DNA from: Ardenticatenaceae bacterium
GTDB taxonomy: Bacteria; Chloroflexota; Anaerolineae; Promineifilales; Promineifilaceae
NCBI GenBank assembly: GCA_020634565.1
Contig: JACKBN010000002.1
Span: forward strand, 310,001 to 374,000
DNA length: 64,000 bases
Direction of reading: 5' to 3'
The position numbers and the translations under genes were made by a program. Under the pieces are notes generated by a model that ran no database searches, was not told the origin of the DNA, and saw only the letters and a program-made list of their open reading frames with translations. Of the stretch, positions 40,776 to 50,522 are shown piece after piece; the first letter of the stretch is position 1, and each line of letters begins with the position of its first letter.

Positions 40776-41924
40776 CTATAAATTTAAAATGTGGCGGGCA
40801 ATAACCAACCGCTGAATTTCACTGGTACCTTCACCAATGGTCATGAGGCGCGTATCACGATACATACGCTCCACTTCAAATTCGCTGCTGTAACCGTAGC
40901 CTCCGTGAATCTGAATGGCGTTGCGGCACACACGTTCGCTTACCTCGGTGGCAAATAGCTTGGCCATTGCCGCTTCCTTGGTGTACCGCTGGCCTGCGCC
41001 CTTCAGCGACGCAGCCCAATAAACCATCAGCCGGGCCGCCTGGAGTTCGGTAGCAGCATCTGCCAGCATCCACTGCACGGCTTGATGCTGGGCAATGGGC
41101 TTGCCAAATGTTTCGCGCTCGTGGGCATAGTTTACGGCCGTTTCATATGCCGCCTGTCCCAAACCAACCGCCAACGCACCAATACCCACGCGACCACTGT
41201 CCAGCGTGGCCAGCGTTTGCTGCAAACCGCGCCCTTCTTCACCCAACAGGTTTTCCAGGGGCACCCGCACCTCATCAAAGGTAACGGCATGCGTGGGTGA
41301 GCCTTTCAGCCCCATCTTCTTTTCTGCTGGCCCAATCGTAATGCCAGGCGTGTCTGTCGGCACAATGATGTGGCTCAACGAATGACTGCCGCCCGCCGAA
41401 TCGGTACGGACAAGCACGACCATCAGATCAGAGATGGAGGCGTTGGTCATCCACATTTTGGCCCCGTCAATGATCCAGGAATCGCCTTCTTTTACGGCCG
41501 TTGTGCGCACCCCACCCTGCAAATCAGAGCCAGCACCCGGTTCTGTAAGCGAAAGGCAGCCCAGCTTACCAGCGCCAGTAGCCAGGGGCGGCAGCCACTT
41601 CTCCTTCTGCGCCTCGTTACCGTATTTCACAATCGGCCCCAGCGCCAGCCCATTGTGGGCCGAGACGGCCAGCGCCGTGGAGCCACAGCCCCAGCCTAGT
41701 TCCTCAATAGCAATAGCAGCGCTCAAGGCGTCAACAGCCGCGCCACCGTACTGCTCAGGCACTTCCAGACCGAGCAATCCAATTGGCCCCATCTTTTTAA
41801 CGGCCGTCCAGTTAAACGTTCCCTTCTCATCCGTCTCGCGAGCCATCGGCTTAAGCTCTTTGGCCACAAACTCATGGACAATATGTTGAAACTCGCGCTG
41901 TTCCTCGTTTAATTCAAAGTTCAT
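40776..41924 (-). CDS. Acyl-CoA dehydrogenase
   Basis: A 382-residue flavoprotein that desaturates an acyl-CoA at C2-C3. CLSLTEPGAGSDLQG near residue 124 binds FAD and substrate; WIIDGAKMWMTNA is the second signature. IQIHGGYGYSSEFEVERMYRD and TIGEGTSEIQR near 364 carry the FAD-contacting residues and the catalytic glutamate of short- and medium-chain enzymes. Fits with branched-chain or short-chain acid degradation beside the Vor-type oxidoreductase elsewhere in the window. It lies 118 bases after the M20 peptidase gene, same strand. Chain-length preference is not readable. Confidence 0.9.
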   Translation of the reverse strand: MNFELNEEQREFQHIVHEFVAKELKPMARETDEKGTFNWTAVKKMGPIGLLGLEVPEQYGGAAVDALSAAIAIEELGWGCGSTALAVSAHNGLALGPIVKYGNEAQKEKWLPPLATGAGKLGCLSLTEPGAGSDLQGGVRTTAVKEGDSWIIDGAKMWMTNASISDLMVVLVRTDSAGGSHSLSHIIVPTDTPGITIGPAEKKMGLKGSPTHAVTFDEVRVPLENLLGEEGRGLQQTLATLDSGRVGIGALAVGLGQAAYETAVNYAHERETFGKPIAQHQAVQWMLADAATELQAARLMVYWAASLKGAGQRYTKEAAMAKLFATEVSERVCRNAIQIHGGYGYSSEFEVERMYRDTRLMTIGEGTSEIQRLVIARHILNL

Positions 41925-42042
41925 GACTTACTCCCAAAATGTTTTTGATTCAGTAGAAAATAGTGGTGTTGTTTTCCCAGAAACTATCTTTATCCAACTT
42001 GATTAACAAGAAGCTTCCAAAGGAATAGTGGGGACAATTTCG

Positions 42043-43206
42043 TTAAATGCCAGCCGCCGACAGGGTTAGCAGCAAAAGCTGGCTCATCCCGGTGGACAGG
42101 TAGGTGCTGTCCATGTACTCATCCAGTCGATGAGCGTTACCTGACTCTGTAAGGCCGATGCAAACGGCCGTATACCCCAAACTCAGCGGTACATTGGCAT
42201 CCGTACTGCTGGCGATGTAGCTAATCTTGTGGCAGCCAACATGGTGCAGCGCCGCTACCGCCTGCTTGACAAGCGGGGCGTCACGTCGCAGTTGGCCTGC
42301 CGGCCGATCGCCAATTTGGGTCATCTGCACTGTTACATCCGCCTGGCCCTGATGCAGCGCCACCAGCTTCTCTGCTTCTGCCACCAAAATCGCCAGCTGC
42401 TCCGGATCTTCCGAACGCAAATCCAGCAGCATTTTGGCCGATTGGGCGATGGTGTTGATGGAGGTGCCGCCTTCAATCACGCCAACGTTGAAGGTGGTTT
42501 TGGGTCGGGCTGGCACTTTTAGCTTGCTAATGGCAGCAATGAGAGCGCCTAATTCATGAATGGCACTGCGCTGGCCAAAATTCCCCCAGGAATGCCCACC
42601 TGCCGTCTGAATGTGCACTTCGTACCGCTTCACACCAATCGCTTTGTGCGAAATTTGGCCGTACAGCCCACCCTCAATCACCAGATAGATGGCCTTGCCG
42701 CCAAACCGCTGCACAATGGCGCGCATCCCGCGCAAATCGCCCAAACCTTCTTCGCCCACATTGGCCACAAACCAGAGGTCGGCTAACGGCCGTATTTCAT
42801 ACCGCTGCAATACTTCGGCCAGGCTGATAATGCCCGCCACGCCGGTGGAATTGTCACCAATGCCGGGGCCGTAAATCAGATTATTTTCACGCTTCACGGT
42901 CAGATCAGTTGCGGCGGGGAAAACGGTGTCGCTGTGTGCCGAAATAATGACGGGGGAATGCGATCCTGGTTGGCTGCCGGGGAAACGGCCGTACACATTG
43001 TGCAGGTCATCCTGACTCACGTCTTGCAGGCCAATTTCCGCAAAACGACGCTCCAGGTAAGCAGCCCGTTCCGCTTCTTCAAACGTAGGTGCAGGAATTT
43101 GCTGAATGGCAATAGCCTGTTCCACGATTTCCGAAACAGCCTGGGGAAAATAGGACAACGCAGCCTGCACACGGCCGTTTTGAGCAATCGTTTCAATGGG
43201 AATCAT
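42043..43206 (-). CDS. M20-family metallopeptidase
   Basis: A 387-residue zinc peptidase of the M20 family (peptidase T/ArgE/carboxypeptidase G2 type). Zinc ligands and catalytic residues are in ISAHSDTVFP, GPGIGDNSTGVAG, NVGEEGLGDLRG and the C-terminal GNAHRLDEY. The dimerisation domain spans about 180-290. It should cleave short peptides or N-acyl amino acids in the cytoplasm. ATG 43206 is preferred to an in-frame TTG three codons earlier. It is 58 bases after a small membrane protein gene in the hflX unit. Confidence 0.8.
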   Translation of the reverse strand: MIPIETIAQNGRVQAALSYFPQAVSEIVEQAIAIQQIPAPTFEEAERAAYLERRFAEIGLQDVSQDDLHNVYGRFPGSQPGSHSPVIISAHSDTVFPAATDLTVKRENNLIYGPGIGDNSTGVAGIISLAEVLQRYEIRPLADLWFVANVGEEGLGDLRGMRAIVQRFGGKAIYLVIEGGLYGQISHKAIGVKRYEVHIQTAGGHSWGNFGQRSAIHELGALIAAISKLKVPARPKTTFNVGVIEGGTSINTIAQSAKMLLDLRSEDPEQLAILVAEAEKLVALHQGQADVTVQMTQIGDRPAGQLRRDAPLVKQAVAALHHVGCHKISYIASSTDANVPLSLGYTAVCIGLTESGNAHRLDEYMDSTYLSTGMSQLLLLTLSAAGI

Positions 43207-43264
43207 GCGCCACAACCTGATTTGCGGGGTAAATAAAGCTGGGAAAGAATGTACGAACGGTTGG

Positions 43265-43465
43265 TTAGGTTAACGGCCGTATCACGAGCAAACCAATCAA
43301 GCTGATAATCAACCCAAGATGCAGCAAAATATTCCGGTCAACAAACCAGTTCCCCGGAAAAAGCTGTAAAACCAGGTTGACAACAATCAGTACCAGACCC
43401 AATATGGGCAGCAGGCCCGGATATTTGCTGAGGAATTCGCTAACTTTATCTAGAAAATCATTCAT
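43265..43465 (-). CDS. Small two-helix membrane protein
   Basis: A 66-residue protein of unknown family. A short amphipathic start (MNDFLDKVSEFLSKYPG) is followed by two hydrophobic helices (about 17-37 and 44-64). It overlaps the hflX stop by eight bases and so is translated with it. The tight overlap and start ATG support a real gene; the function is unknown. Confidence 0.65.
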   Translation of the reverse strand: MNDFLDKVSEFLSKYPGLLPILGLVLIVVNLVLQLFPGNWFVDRNILLHLGLIISLIGLLVIRPLT

Positions 43466-44786
43466 CGGCTATTTGCTGTCCATCCATGTAAGGTTGAAAA
43501 TAGGGTATCAATCGTTTGGGTAAACGGCCGTGCACAATCACGCCATCGGCCGTATGCTCTTCACCATCCACCTGCCCCCGCTCGTACATCAGCGAAAGCA
43601 AATCACCCCGCTTGTAAGGCAGCAACACGGACAGCGGCTGCAAATAGCGCACCATCGCCGCATCAATTGCCACCAGCAGCTCGGGAATGCCTTCCCCGGA
43701 AACGGCCGAAACCGGTATCACCGGATATGGCAAATCAAACAGTTTGGTCGGATTCACATCGTCAGGCAGCATGTCGATTTTATTGAGCGCCACAACCGTC
43801 GGTAGATGATCCACCTCCAATTCTGCCAGCGTATCTTCCACCGACTCGAGTTGAGCCGCCGCGTGAGGATGCGTAGCATCGACCACGTGCAACAGCATGT
43901 CCGCCTCAGTGATTTCTTCCAAGGTCGCTCGAAAAGCCGCCACGATGTCGGTAGGCAGCTTTTGAATAAAGCCCACCGTATCGGTGAAGAGCAGTTCACG
44001 CCCGCCGGGCATATCAACTTTGCGCGTGGTGGGATCCAGCGTGGCAAACAACATGTCAGCCGACAGCACATTCGCATCACTCAACTTGTTGAGCAGCGTG
44101 GATTTGCCCGCGTTGGTATACCCCACAATGGCCACCACCTGAAGCTCCGTTTGCTGCCGTTTGGCCCGATGCCGCTCGCGATGCGCCCGCACGTTCTCCA
44201 ACTGGTCTTTGATGTAAGAGATGCGCCGTCCAATTTCGCGGCGGTCCGTTTCCAGCTGGGTTTCACCAGGGCCACGCAAGCCCACGCCACCGCCCATGCC
44301 GCCAACCCGTCCACCCGCCTGCCGGGCAAGATGGGTCCACATGCGCGTCAGGCGCGGTACACGGTACTCTAGCTGCGCCAACTCCACCTGGAGCTTGCCT
44401 TCGCGCGTCTGAGCATGCTGAGCAAAGATGTCCAGAATCAGCGCCGTGCGGTCAATGACCTTCACATCTTCGCCAAACTCTTTTTCCAGCTCACGCTGGT
44501 GGCGAGGCGTCAGTTCATCATCAAAGAGCACAACCGTCGCGTCCATCTCTTCAATCAACATCTTAACTTCTTCAACTTTGCCGGAGCCAATGTAGGTTGC
44601 GCTGTCTGGCCGGTCGAATCGCTGGATGGTTTTACCAACCACGTTTAACCCGGCGGTATCCGCCAGGCGTTCCAGTTCCTGCAAACTATCTTCAACGGGC
44701 AGTAACGGCCGTCCAAATTTCAATTCAGCCCCAACCAAAAAAGCGCGTTCTTTTGGCTGGGCGGTTTCGTAAAATTTTTGGGAAAT
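43458..44786 (-). CDS. hflX: GTPase HflX, probable AUU start
   Basis: A ribosome-associated GTPase of 442 residues if begun at ATT 44786, or 426 if begun at TTG 44738. ERAFLVGAELKFG at the N-terminus is the HflX opening and lies before the TTG, so the longer form is likelier. GPGETQLETDRR, the G1 loop GYTNAGKST, DTVGFI (G3) and NKID (G4) are all present. HflX splits or rescues stalled ribosomes, often in heat stress. No ATG, GTG or TTG exists upstream in frame before the TAG stop of the preceding gene (44799-44801), but GGAGG (44792-44796) is five bases before ATT. The preceding gene is in the same frame, so read-through of the TAG would give a fusion. Confidence 0.85.
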   Translation of the reverse strand: MSQKFYETAQPKERAFLVGAELKFGRPLLPVEDSLQELERLADTAGLNVVGKTIQRFDRPDSATYIGSGKVEEVKMLIEEMDATVVLFDDELTPRHQRELEKEFGEDVKVIDRTALILDIFAQHAQTREGKLQVELAQLEYRVPRLTRMWTHLARQAGGRVGGMGGGVGLRGPGETQLETDRREIGRRISYIKDQLENVRAHRERHRAKRQQTELQVVAIVGYTNAGKSTLLNKLSDANVLSADMLFATLDPTTRKVDMPGGRELLFTDTVGFIQKLPTDIVAAFRATLEEITEADMLLHVVDATHPHAAAQLESVEDTLAELEVDHLPTVVALNKIDMLPDDVNPTKLFDLPYPVIPVSAVSGEGIPELLVAIDAAMVRYLQPLSVLLPYKRGDLLSLMYERGQVDGEEHTADGVIVHGRLPKRLIPYFQPYMDGQQIADE

Positions 44787-44798
44787 AGGAGCCTCCGT

Positions 44799-46397
44799 CT
44801 AATCCAATAAACCCGTGACTTGCAAATTGCGCGGATGTTCAACGGTGTATTCATAACGCACGGTTTCTTCGGCACCGCCGGGCAAATTCAGCTGCCATTC
44901 CAGCAGGTTCAAATCTGTTTGTTCAGCGGGCTGCGGCCGTACGTCATCTAATTTTACCCTGATCTGCTCGTGACGCGAAACGGGAATGTGATCCTTCACC
45001 ACAACCTTGGCGGCGGTGGGCAACAAATTCTTCACAGCGATGGTGTAACCATAGCGCAACTGCCGCTGATCGCGCAGCAATTTCTTGTCCACATCTCGTC
45101 GGGCCAGCTTGCGCTCCACAGTAATGCGATCCTCAACGCCTAACAGCAATTCCAGCTCATCTCCTGGGGCGGTAAACTTGATTTGCGTCTGCCCAATGTA
45201 TTCTTCGCCCACAAAAAGGCTGGCAGAACCGGGCAGCAGTGGCCCCGCTTCCTGGTAAGCTACGGTGGCGCGCCGAAAAGCCGCATCACTGTATTTGGGG
45301 ATGGTTAAATAATCCAGCCTGGGGTCCAGGCGCATTTGCTGTAGGGTAATTTTATGTGGCGAGCCATCGTTGGGAATGTCTGTGCTGCCGGGGGCCTTAA
45401 AGGTAACGGCCGTTCCCTCACTTTGTACCGTCGCTGAAGCGATTTCAGCTATTACCGGCTCCTCCGCAACTTCGGGAGCTGGTGCGGGTGCTGCATCCGC
45501 CACCATCATCTCCATTTTAGCGGCGGCCATTGGTTTGGCGCTGCGCACCATCTGGCGTGGCTGTGGCGGCTGATATTCGCGAATGAACCAGGGCTGAATC
45601 TCTGGCAGTTTCTGGTTGAGCGCCGGACGGGCCGTAGAAACGGCCAAATTCACCTGCTGCCACGTTTGCCCAGTACGCTGGATGATTTGGGCGAGGTAAT
45701 TGATCTCCAGCGTGGTACGGCCGTTTTCTTCCAGCAGGCGAATGTCGTAGAGCGGCTGCCAACCGGCCTGGTTGACAACGTAGCTCACTTCTGGCTGGAA
45801 ACGGCCGTCGTTCAGCACTTCCACCTCAATGTGGGCCTGGTACTGCTGCGGTGGCTTGGTTGCCCGAATCTGCTGGAGCTCTTGCTGCAATTTTTGCAAA
45901 CGCCGCATAAGGGTTCTTTGCTCTTGATCGAGTTGGCGAACGGCCGTACGCATCTCGGCATCCTGTTCCTGCAAAAAGGCAATCACCTGCTGCTGCTCAG
46001 CAACGGTTGTTTTTCCTCGCGAGAGACCTTTGGCAAATTCGGCCGTAGCCTGCCGGATGCCATCCAGATACGTACCATGTGCCTGCCAACCTGCCTTTTG
46101 ATCCTCCAGGGCCCGAATAGACTCCTGTACTTCCTCAATTTGGGCTTCCAACTCTCGCACGGCTTCCGCCGGCGATTCCTCAAAAAATTGGCGCTTCACC
46201 TCTACGCCCAGCAGGCGCACCTTTGCCGTGCCGCTACCCCGCACTCGAATGGAATTGCTGTCCATAGTCAACGGCAAATTGGGCACAATCAGACGATGCC
46301 GACCAGCCGTTACCTCGCAATCGCCCACGCCAGAAACACGAGCACGATCTGGGTACACCGTCACATCTTTCACTACAATTTCTGCAGAAAAATCCAT
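44799..46397 (-). CDS. Mucoidy inhibitor MuiA-like protein (DUF4139)
   Basis: A 532-residue protein with the DUF4140 N-terminal domain (VVKDVTVYPDRARVSGVGD to about 100), a coiled-coil (about 80-185, rich in Q, E and R) and the DUF4139 domain (YQAHIEVEVLNDGRFQPEVSY to the end). A low-complexity Ala/Pro insert lies near 300. The family is widespread but its biochemical role is not established. It is 21 bases after the histidine kinase gene and its TAG stop is in frame with hflX behind it. Confidence 0.8.
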   Translation of the reverse strand: MDFSAEIVVKDVTVYPDRARVSGVGDCEVTAGRHRLIVPNLPLTMDSNSIRVRGSGTAKVRLLGVEVKRQFFEESPAEAVRELEAQIEEVQESIRALEDQKAGWQAHGTYLDGIRQATAEFAKGLSRGKTTVAEQQQVIAFLQEQDAEMRTAVRQLDQEQRTLMRRLQKLQQELQQIRATKPPQQYQAHIEVEVLNDGRFQPEVSYVVNQAGWQPLYDIRLLEENGRTTLEINYLAQIIQRTGQTWQQVNLAVSTARPALNQKLPEIQPWFIREYQPPQPRQMVRSAKPMAAAKMEMMVADAAPAPAPEVAEEPVIAEIASATVQSEGTAVTFKAPGSTDIPNDGSPHKITLQQMRLDPRLDYLTIPKYSDAAFRRATVAYQEAGPLLPGSASLFVGEEYIGQTQIKFTAPGDELELLLGVEDRITVERKLARRDVDKKLLRDQRQLRYGYTIAVKNLLPTAAKVVVKDHIPVSRHEQIRVKLDDVRPQPAEQTDLNLLEWQLNLPGGAEETVRYEYTVEHPRNLQVTGLLD

Positions 46398-46418
46398 TCA
46401 GTCACCTTATCTTTATCG

Positions 46419-47612
46419 CTACGCCAAATTTTCCGGGGGTTTTAGCCAGATGGGCAGCTCCACGTGAAAAGTGCTGCCAGGGCATTTTTCGTCGTCATGG
46501 CCGGGGCTTTCTGCCCAAACCCGGCCACCATGCGCTTCTACAATACCGCGCGCAATGGGTAGCCCCAGACCTGGGCCGCCACCCTTAAACTTTGTCTTGC
46601 TTGATGAATGCAAACTGGCGTCGGCAATGCTGCCAAACTTTTCAAAAATTGATTCCAGATTCTCAGGATCAATCCCGATGCCGGTATCCATTACCTGAAT
46701 ATCGACAAAGCCAGCCATATCATCGGTTACTTCATCTTGCCGCACCGGACTGCCAGAGACAACCACCTCACCGCCATCTGGCGTGTATTTCAGCCCGTTC
46801 ATCAAAATCTTGCCCAATGCTTTTTGCAATTTTTCCGGATCGCCGTAGGTTATATTATCAAATTCAAAGGGCATAATTTTCAGCTCAACCCGACGCGTCG
46901 CATAATAACGATCAACGTTATCGGCCACCATCAGGGCCAGCTTTTCCAGGCTGATTTCTTGATACTTTAGCTCAACGGTACGCAAATCCAGCAGCGAAAC
47001 ATCCAGCATATCGCCAATGATCTCATGCATACGGCGAAAACCATTGCCCAACCCTTCCAGGTAAATATGCAGTTGGGGATCGCTCTGGGTTTCAGCACGC
47101 AAAATGTTCGTGTACCCCTCCAAAATGGTAAGGGGGGTTTTAAGCTCGTGAGCAGCCACGGCAATAAATTTCGTCTTGCTTTCCTTAAATTTTTCTTGCT
47201 GGCTGCGCAACTGCGTCATGTGGCCTAATAGTTCAGCCCGCTGCATGTCTGAGGCCAACTGTGTGGCTTCAATGATGGCATAAATCAACACGTCATCAAT
47301 CTGACGCCAGGCCGCCAATACTTCATCGGGGGGAAATTGGTTTTCCAGGCTACGGCCGATTTCCTCTTTGAGCACGCGCAGCAAAACCATCCAATCATAG
47401 GCGGCCGGGGCATCATGCCCAATGGCCATGAGCGCCCAGGACTGCACGGCAGCCAATTGCAATTCTGGCAAGGTGCCCACGCTGTTCACCAACACCGAAA
47501 GAAACTGAATCAGGTCGTCCTCATCCGGCAGCATATTTGGTACCCGGTTTAGGGTGACGGCACATAGCATGGCAGATCGTTGGCGCAGCCAGAGTTTCAG
47601 GTTTTCGGTCAA
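46419..47612 (-). CDS. Soluble sensor histidine kinase
   Basis: A 397-residue kinase with an all-helical N-terminal region of unknown type (about 1-140), HisKA with the phospho-histidine in AVAAHELKTPLTILEGY near residue 155, and HATPase with the N box (KALGKILMNGLKYTPDGG), DTGIGIDPENL and GGPGLGLPIARGI. No membrane helix is present, so the signal is intracellular. It starts at TTG overlapping the trmFO stop by four bases. No response regulator is adjacent. Confidence 0.85.
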   Translation of the reverse strand: MTENLKLWLRQRSAMLCAVTLNRVPNMLPDEDDLIQFLSVLVNSVGTLPELQLAAVQSWALMAIGHDAPAAYDWMVLLRVLKEEIGRSLENQFPPDEVLAAWRQIDDVLIYAIIEATQLASDMQRAELLGHMTQLRSQQEKFKESKTKFIAVAAHELKTPLTILEGYTNILRAETQSDPQLHIYLEGLGNGFRRMHEIIGDMLDVSLLDLRTVELKYQEISLEKLALMVADNVDRYYATRRVELKIMPFEFDNITYGDPEKLQKALGKILMNGLKYTPDGGEVVVSGSPVRQDEVTDDMAGFVDIQVMDTGIGIDPENLESIFEKFGSIADASLHSSSKTKFKGGGPGLGLPIARGIVEAHGGRVWAESPGHDDEKCPGSTFHVELPIWLKPPENLA

Positions 47613-48997
47613 CTGGCCTCTCCTGACAACGAGGTCATCTCTTCAGCCAAATTTGATTCCGCAATGTCGCGATCGTAGGCAATGTCATTGTTCCGGGCAA
47701 ACCGGCGCATGGATGTGAGGGCACGTTCGCTGTACCAGCGATAACGCTCCCCTTTGGACATCTTGTTTTGCGGTTGCTCAAACAAGCCAAAATTGGCCTT
47801 CATCGGTTGAAAATCTTTCATGCTGGCGTGGGTGACGTAATGGCACAACGCCCCCAGCATGGTGTTGGTGGGGAATATGACGGGCATTTTACCTTTGAGC
47901 AATCGTGCCGCGTTTAACCCAGCGACCAGCCCGGTAGCGGCATTGCCCATGTAGCCTTCAACGCCAGTAATTTGCCCGGCAAACAGAAGATCGGCGCGAC
48001 CCCGGTATTGCAAGGTGGGTTGGAGCAGCTGCGGCGCATTAATGTACGTGTTACGATGCATCATGCCATAGCGCAAAAATTCGGCGTTTTCCAGGCCGGG
48101 GATAAGCCGTAGAACGCGCCGCTGCTCACCCCACTTGAGGTTGGTCTGGAAACCCACAATATTGTACAAGGAACCAACGAGGTTATCTTGCCGCAGCTGG
48201 ACGACGGCGTACGGCCGTTTGCCATTGCGCGGATCGATCAAACCCACGGGACGCATCGGTCCAAACGCCAACGCTTTACGCCCGCGCTGGGCCATCACTT
48301 CCACCGGCATGCAGCCCTCAAAAAAGTGGGGATCTTCCTGCTCAAACTGCTTGAGCGTGATTGTTTCAGCAGCCAGCAGCGCATCGCAGAAGCGCTCGTA
48401 CTCCTCTTTGGTCATGGGGCAGTTGATGTAGTCGCCTTCTTCCTGCCCATCGTCGTAGCGAGATTGGCGGAAGGCGATGTTCAAATCAATGGAGTCATGA
48501 TCCACTATGGGCGAGACGGCATCGTAGAAGTAGAGGTACTGCTCCCCGGTGAGTTGGCTAATGCTGGCAGTGAGTGCCGAGGAGGTCAGCGGGCCGCTGG
48601 CAATAATGGTGGGCGTGTCGGGAACTGCCGTTACTTCCTCACGAATCAGCGCAATGTTGGGGTGAGCTGCAATTTTAGCCGTGACCAGCTCTGCAAATTT
48701 GTCACGATCGACAGCCAGCGAGGACCCGGCGGGAACGGCCGTTTCTGCCGCGCAGGCCAAAATCATCGAACCCAGGCCACGCAGTTCTGCCTTGAGCAAA
48801 CCAGGCGCTTTGTGCGGCAGCATGGAGCCGAGAGAGTTACTACAAACAAGTTCAGCGAGTTGATTGGTGACGTGAGCGGGTGTTGATCGCTGCGGGCGCA
48901 TTTCATACAGTTTTACCTGTACGCCCTGTTCGGCCAGTTGCCACGCTGCTTCTGTTCCAGCTAACCCACCACCAATAACCACAAGAGATTGGCTCAT
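47609..48997 (-). CDS. trmFO: tRNA m5U54 methyltransferase TrmFO
   Basis: A 462-residue flavoenzyme that makes m5U54 in tRNA using methylenetetrahydrofolate. The FAD motif GGGLAGTEAAWQLAEQG at the N-terminus, YEMRP, TNQLAELVCSNSLGS, and the later GCMPVEVMAQRGRKALAFGPM and GYMGNAATGLVAGLNAARLL are all diagnostic. TrmFO is common in Firmicutes, Chloroflexi and other lineages lacking TrmA. The start ATG lies close to a -10-like TACAAT on the minus strand (49005-49010), without a good -35. Confidence 0.95.
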   Translation of the reverse strand: MSQSLVVIGGGLAGTEAAWQLAEQGVQVKLYEMRPQRSTPAHVTNQLAELVCSNSLGSMLPHKAPGLLKAELRGLGSMILACAAETAVPAGSSLAVDRDKFAELVTAKIAAHPNIALIREEVTAVPDTPTIIASGPLTSSALTASISQLTGEQYLYFYDAVSPIVDHDSIDLNIAFRQSRYDDGQEEGDYINCPMTKEEYERFCDALLAAETITLKQFEQEDPHFFEGCMPVEVMAQRGRKALAFGPMRPVGLIDPRNGKRPYAVVQLRQDNLVGSLYNIVGFQTNLKWGEQRRVLRLIPGLENAEFLRYGMMHRNTYINAPQLLQPTLQYRGRADLLFAGQITGVEGYMGNAATGLVAGLNAARLLKGKMPVIFPTNTMLGALCHYVTHASMKDFQPMKANFGLFEQPQNKMSKGERYRWYSERALTSMRRFARNNDIAYDRDIAESNLAEEMTSLSGEAS

Positions 48998-49088
48998 AGG
49001 GCCAATTGTATCACAACCAACCAGAGAGCACCGCGAAAATCTACCCTATTTGGGCAATTATGATGGGCATGTTTCCAGAGAAAAGAAA

Positions 49089-50486
49089 CTACTCCGGATA
49101 ATGCAGTGAACCAGACAAGATGGTTCCATTGGGAATGTGGATTGGCTCCTCCGTTTCATTGCACAGATGCACATCTCCCTGACAAACAACATCTTTGCCA
49201 AAGCGAAAATCGCCCTTTACCACCAGGCTTCTATTTTTCACCAACGAAGGCACGCCATGCGGGAATCGGGCATCCAGATCGCTGACGTATTTGTAGAAAC
49301 GGCCGTCCAGCGCAATGTTGAACTGTCGCATCCGGCGGCTAGCGCTGGGCACGATGCGGAAATCATCGGTCAACGTATACGCATCCGAGCGCACGGCCAA
49401 TAAATCATCGCTGGTTTTGACTGGCGCAAACCGGCTGCGCGGCACGCGAATAGCTTCTGCGCCGCTAAACACAGCAATGGCTGACCCCATCGCCGTTTCT
49501 AGTTGGTAAACTGGCGTAGAGTCCGGGTCGCGGGGATCAACGGTTTTGCTATTACGAATCATCGGCAAACCGAGGCGGTAATCGTGCTCTTTCATTTGGC
49601 GGTATAGCGTGGGCAAATGGAACCAGAGGTTGTTGGTGTTGAAATATTTGTGGCGCTTAATGTTTTGGAATTCGGCCGTATTTTCTGGTGGGCATTGCGC
49701 CGATTCACGCAAAATAAGCTGCCCATCTAATCGCTGGGCCAGATGCCCACCCTTTTTATCCATCTCGGTGCGGTCAGCCACTTCCATCATAAAGGGAATC
49801 TCGTTATCCACCAGATAACCCAAAATCGACGTATCAATCACAGCACCCAAATTATCCGCATTGGAAACAAATGCATACGCGTACCCTTGGTCCAGCAGCG
49901 CCTCCAGCATTCCGCTGGTAACCAGGGCGGTGTAAATATCGCCATGACCAGGTGGGCACCACTCCAGTTCGGGATTTTCCGGCCATTCAACCGGCATTAA
50001 ATTGTCTCGTTGTACTTTAGGTTCTTTGTGCTGCAAAAAACTGTGCGGCAGGTCATGGTTTAAATCCGGATATTTCTCTAGAAGAGCCAGCGAATCGGCT
50101 TCGGTGGTGAAGCTGTTCATGAGCAGCAACGGCACATTGGCCAACTGCGCCTGCCGGGCAATGATGTCCAAAAAGGTGAGGCCGTCTTTAACTTTCAGTA
50201 AGGATTTGGCTTTTTCCAGGCCCATGCTGGTGCCTAAGCCGCCATTGAGTTTGATAACGGCCGTTTTGCGCAAAGCGTGTTCACCAATCTTCTCTAGATA
50301 TGGAGGAAACTGCTCCACATCCGGAAGCTCACGCACGGGCTGGATCTCATCTTCAGCAATGTAACCAGTCTGTCCGGTTACCAGCTGCTCATAATAATAA
50401 GCAAATGTTTGTATAAAAATAGGAGGCAAATCTTCAGCCTCCATGCGGGTTGAAAAAGGGGAAAAAGTAGAAATCATGGTTGTCAT
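49089..50486 (-). CDS. UTP-glucose-1-phosphate uridylyltransferase family enzyme
   Basis: A 465-residue enzyme of the eukaryote-type UGPase/UDP-sugar pyrophosphorylase family, not the shorter GalU type. The nucleotide loop is KLNGGLGTSMGLEKAKS near residue 80; PPGHGDIYTALV and FVSNADNLGAVID hold the sugar- and metal-binding residues. The C-terminal 80 residues form the left-handed beta-helix-like tail (VKGDFRFGKDVVCQGDV). It would make UDP-glucose or a related UDP-sugar for glycan or trehalose synthesis. It lies 36 bases after the TPR gene and 91 before trmFO. Confidence 0.85.
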   Translation of the reverse strand: MTTMISTFSPFSTRMEAEDLPPIFIQTFAYYYEQLVTGQTGYIAEDEIQPVRELPDVEQFPPYLEKIGEHALRKTAVIKLNGGLGTSMGLEKAKSLLKVKDGLTFLDIIARQAQLANVPLLLMNSFTTEADSLALLEKYPDLNHDLPHSFLQHKEPKVQRDNLMPVEWPENPELEWCPPGHGDIYTALVTSGMLEALLDQGYAYAFVSNADNLGAVIDTSILGYLVDNEIPFMMEVADRTEMDKKGGHLAQRLDGQLILRESAQCPPENTAEFQNIKRHKYFNTNNLWFHLPTLYRQMKEHDYRLGLPMIRNSKTVDPRDPDSTPVYQLETAMGSAIAVFSGAEAIRVPRSRFAPVKTSDDLLAVRSDAYTLTDDFRIVPSASRRMRQFNIALDGRFYKYVSDLDARFPHGVPSLVKNRSLVVKGDFRFGKDVVCQGDVHLCNETEEPIHIPNGTILSGSLHYPE

Positions 50487-50522
50487 TGGCTTACCCGTCT
50501 CCCAGATAATTGGTTAGTTTAT

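Noticed and set aside
45666..46445. Long open frame of 259 codons on the plus strand
   Set aside because: It lies wholly opposite the MuiA-like gene, whose protein has recognisable domains. The plus-strand product is Leu/His/Arg-rich with no family likeness.
48188..48886. Open frame of 232 codons on the plus strand
   Set aside because: Antisense to trmFO, which is unmistakable.
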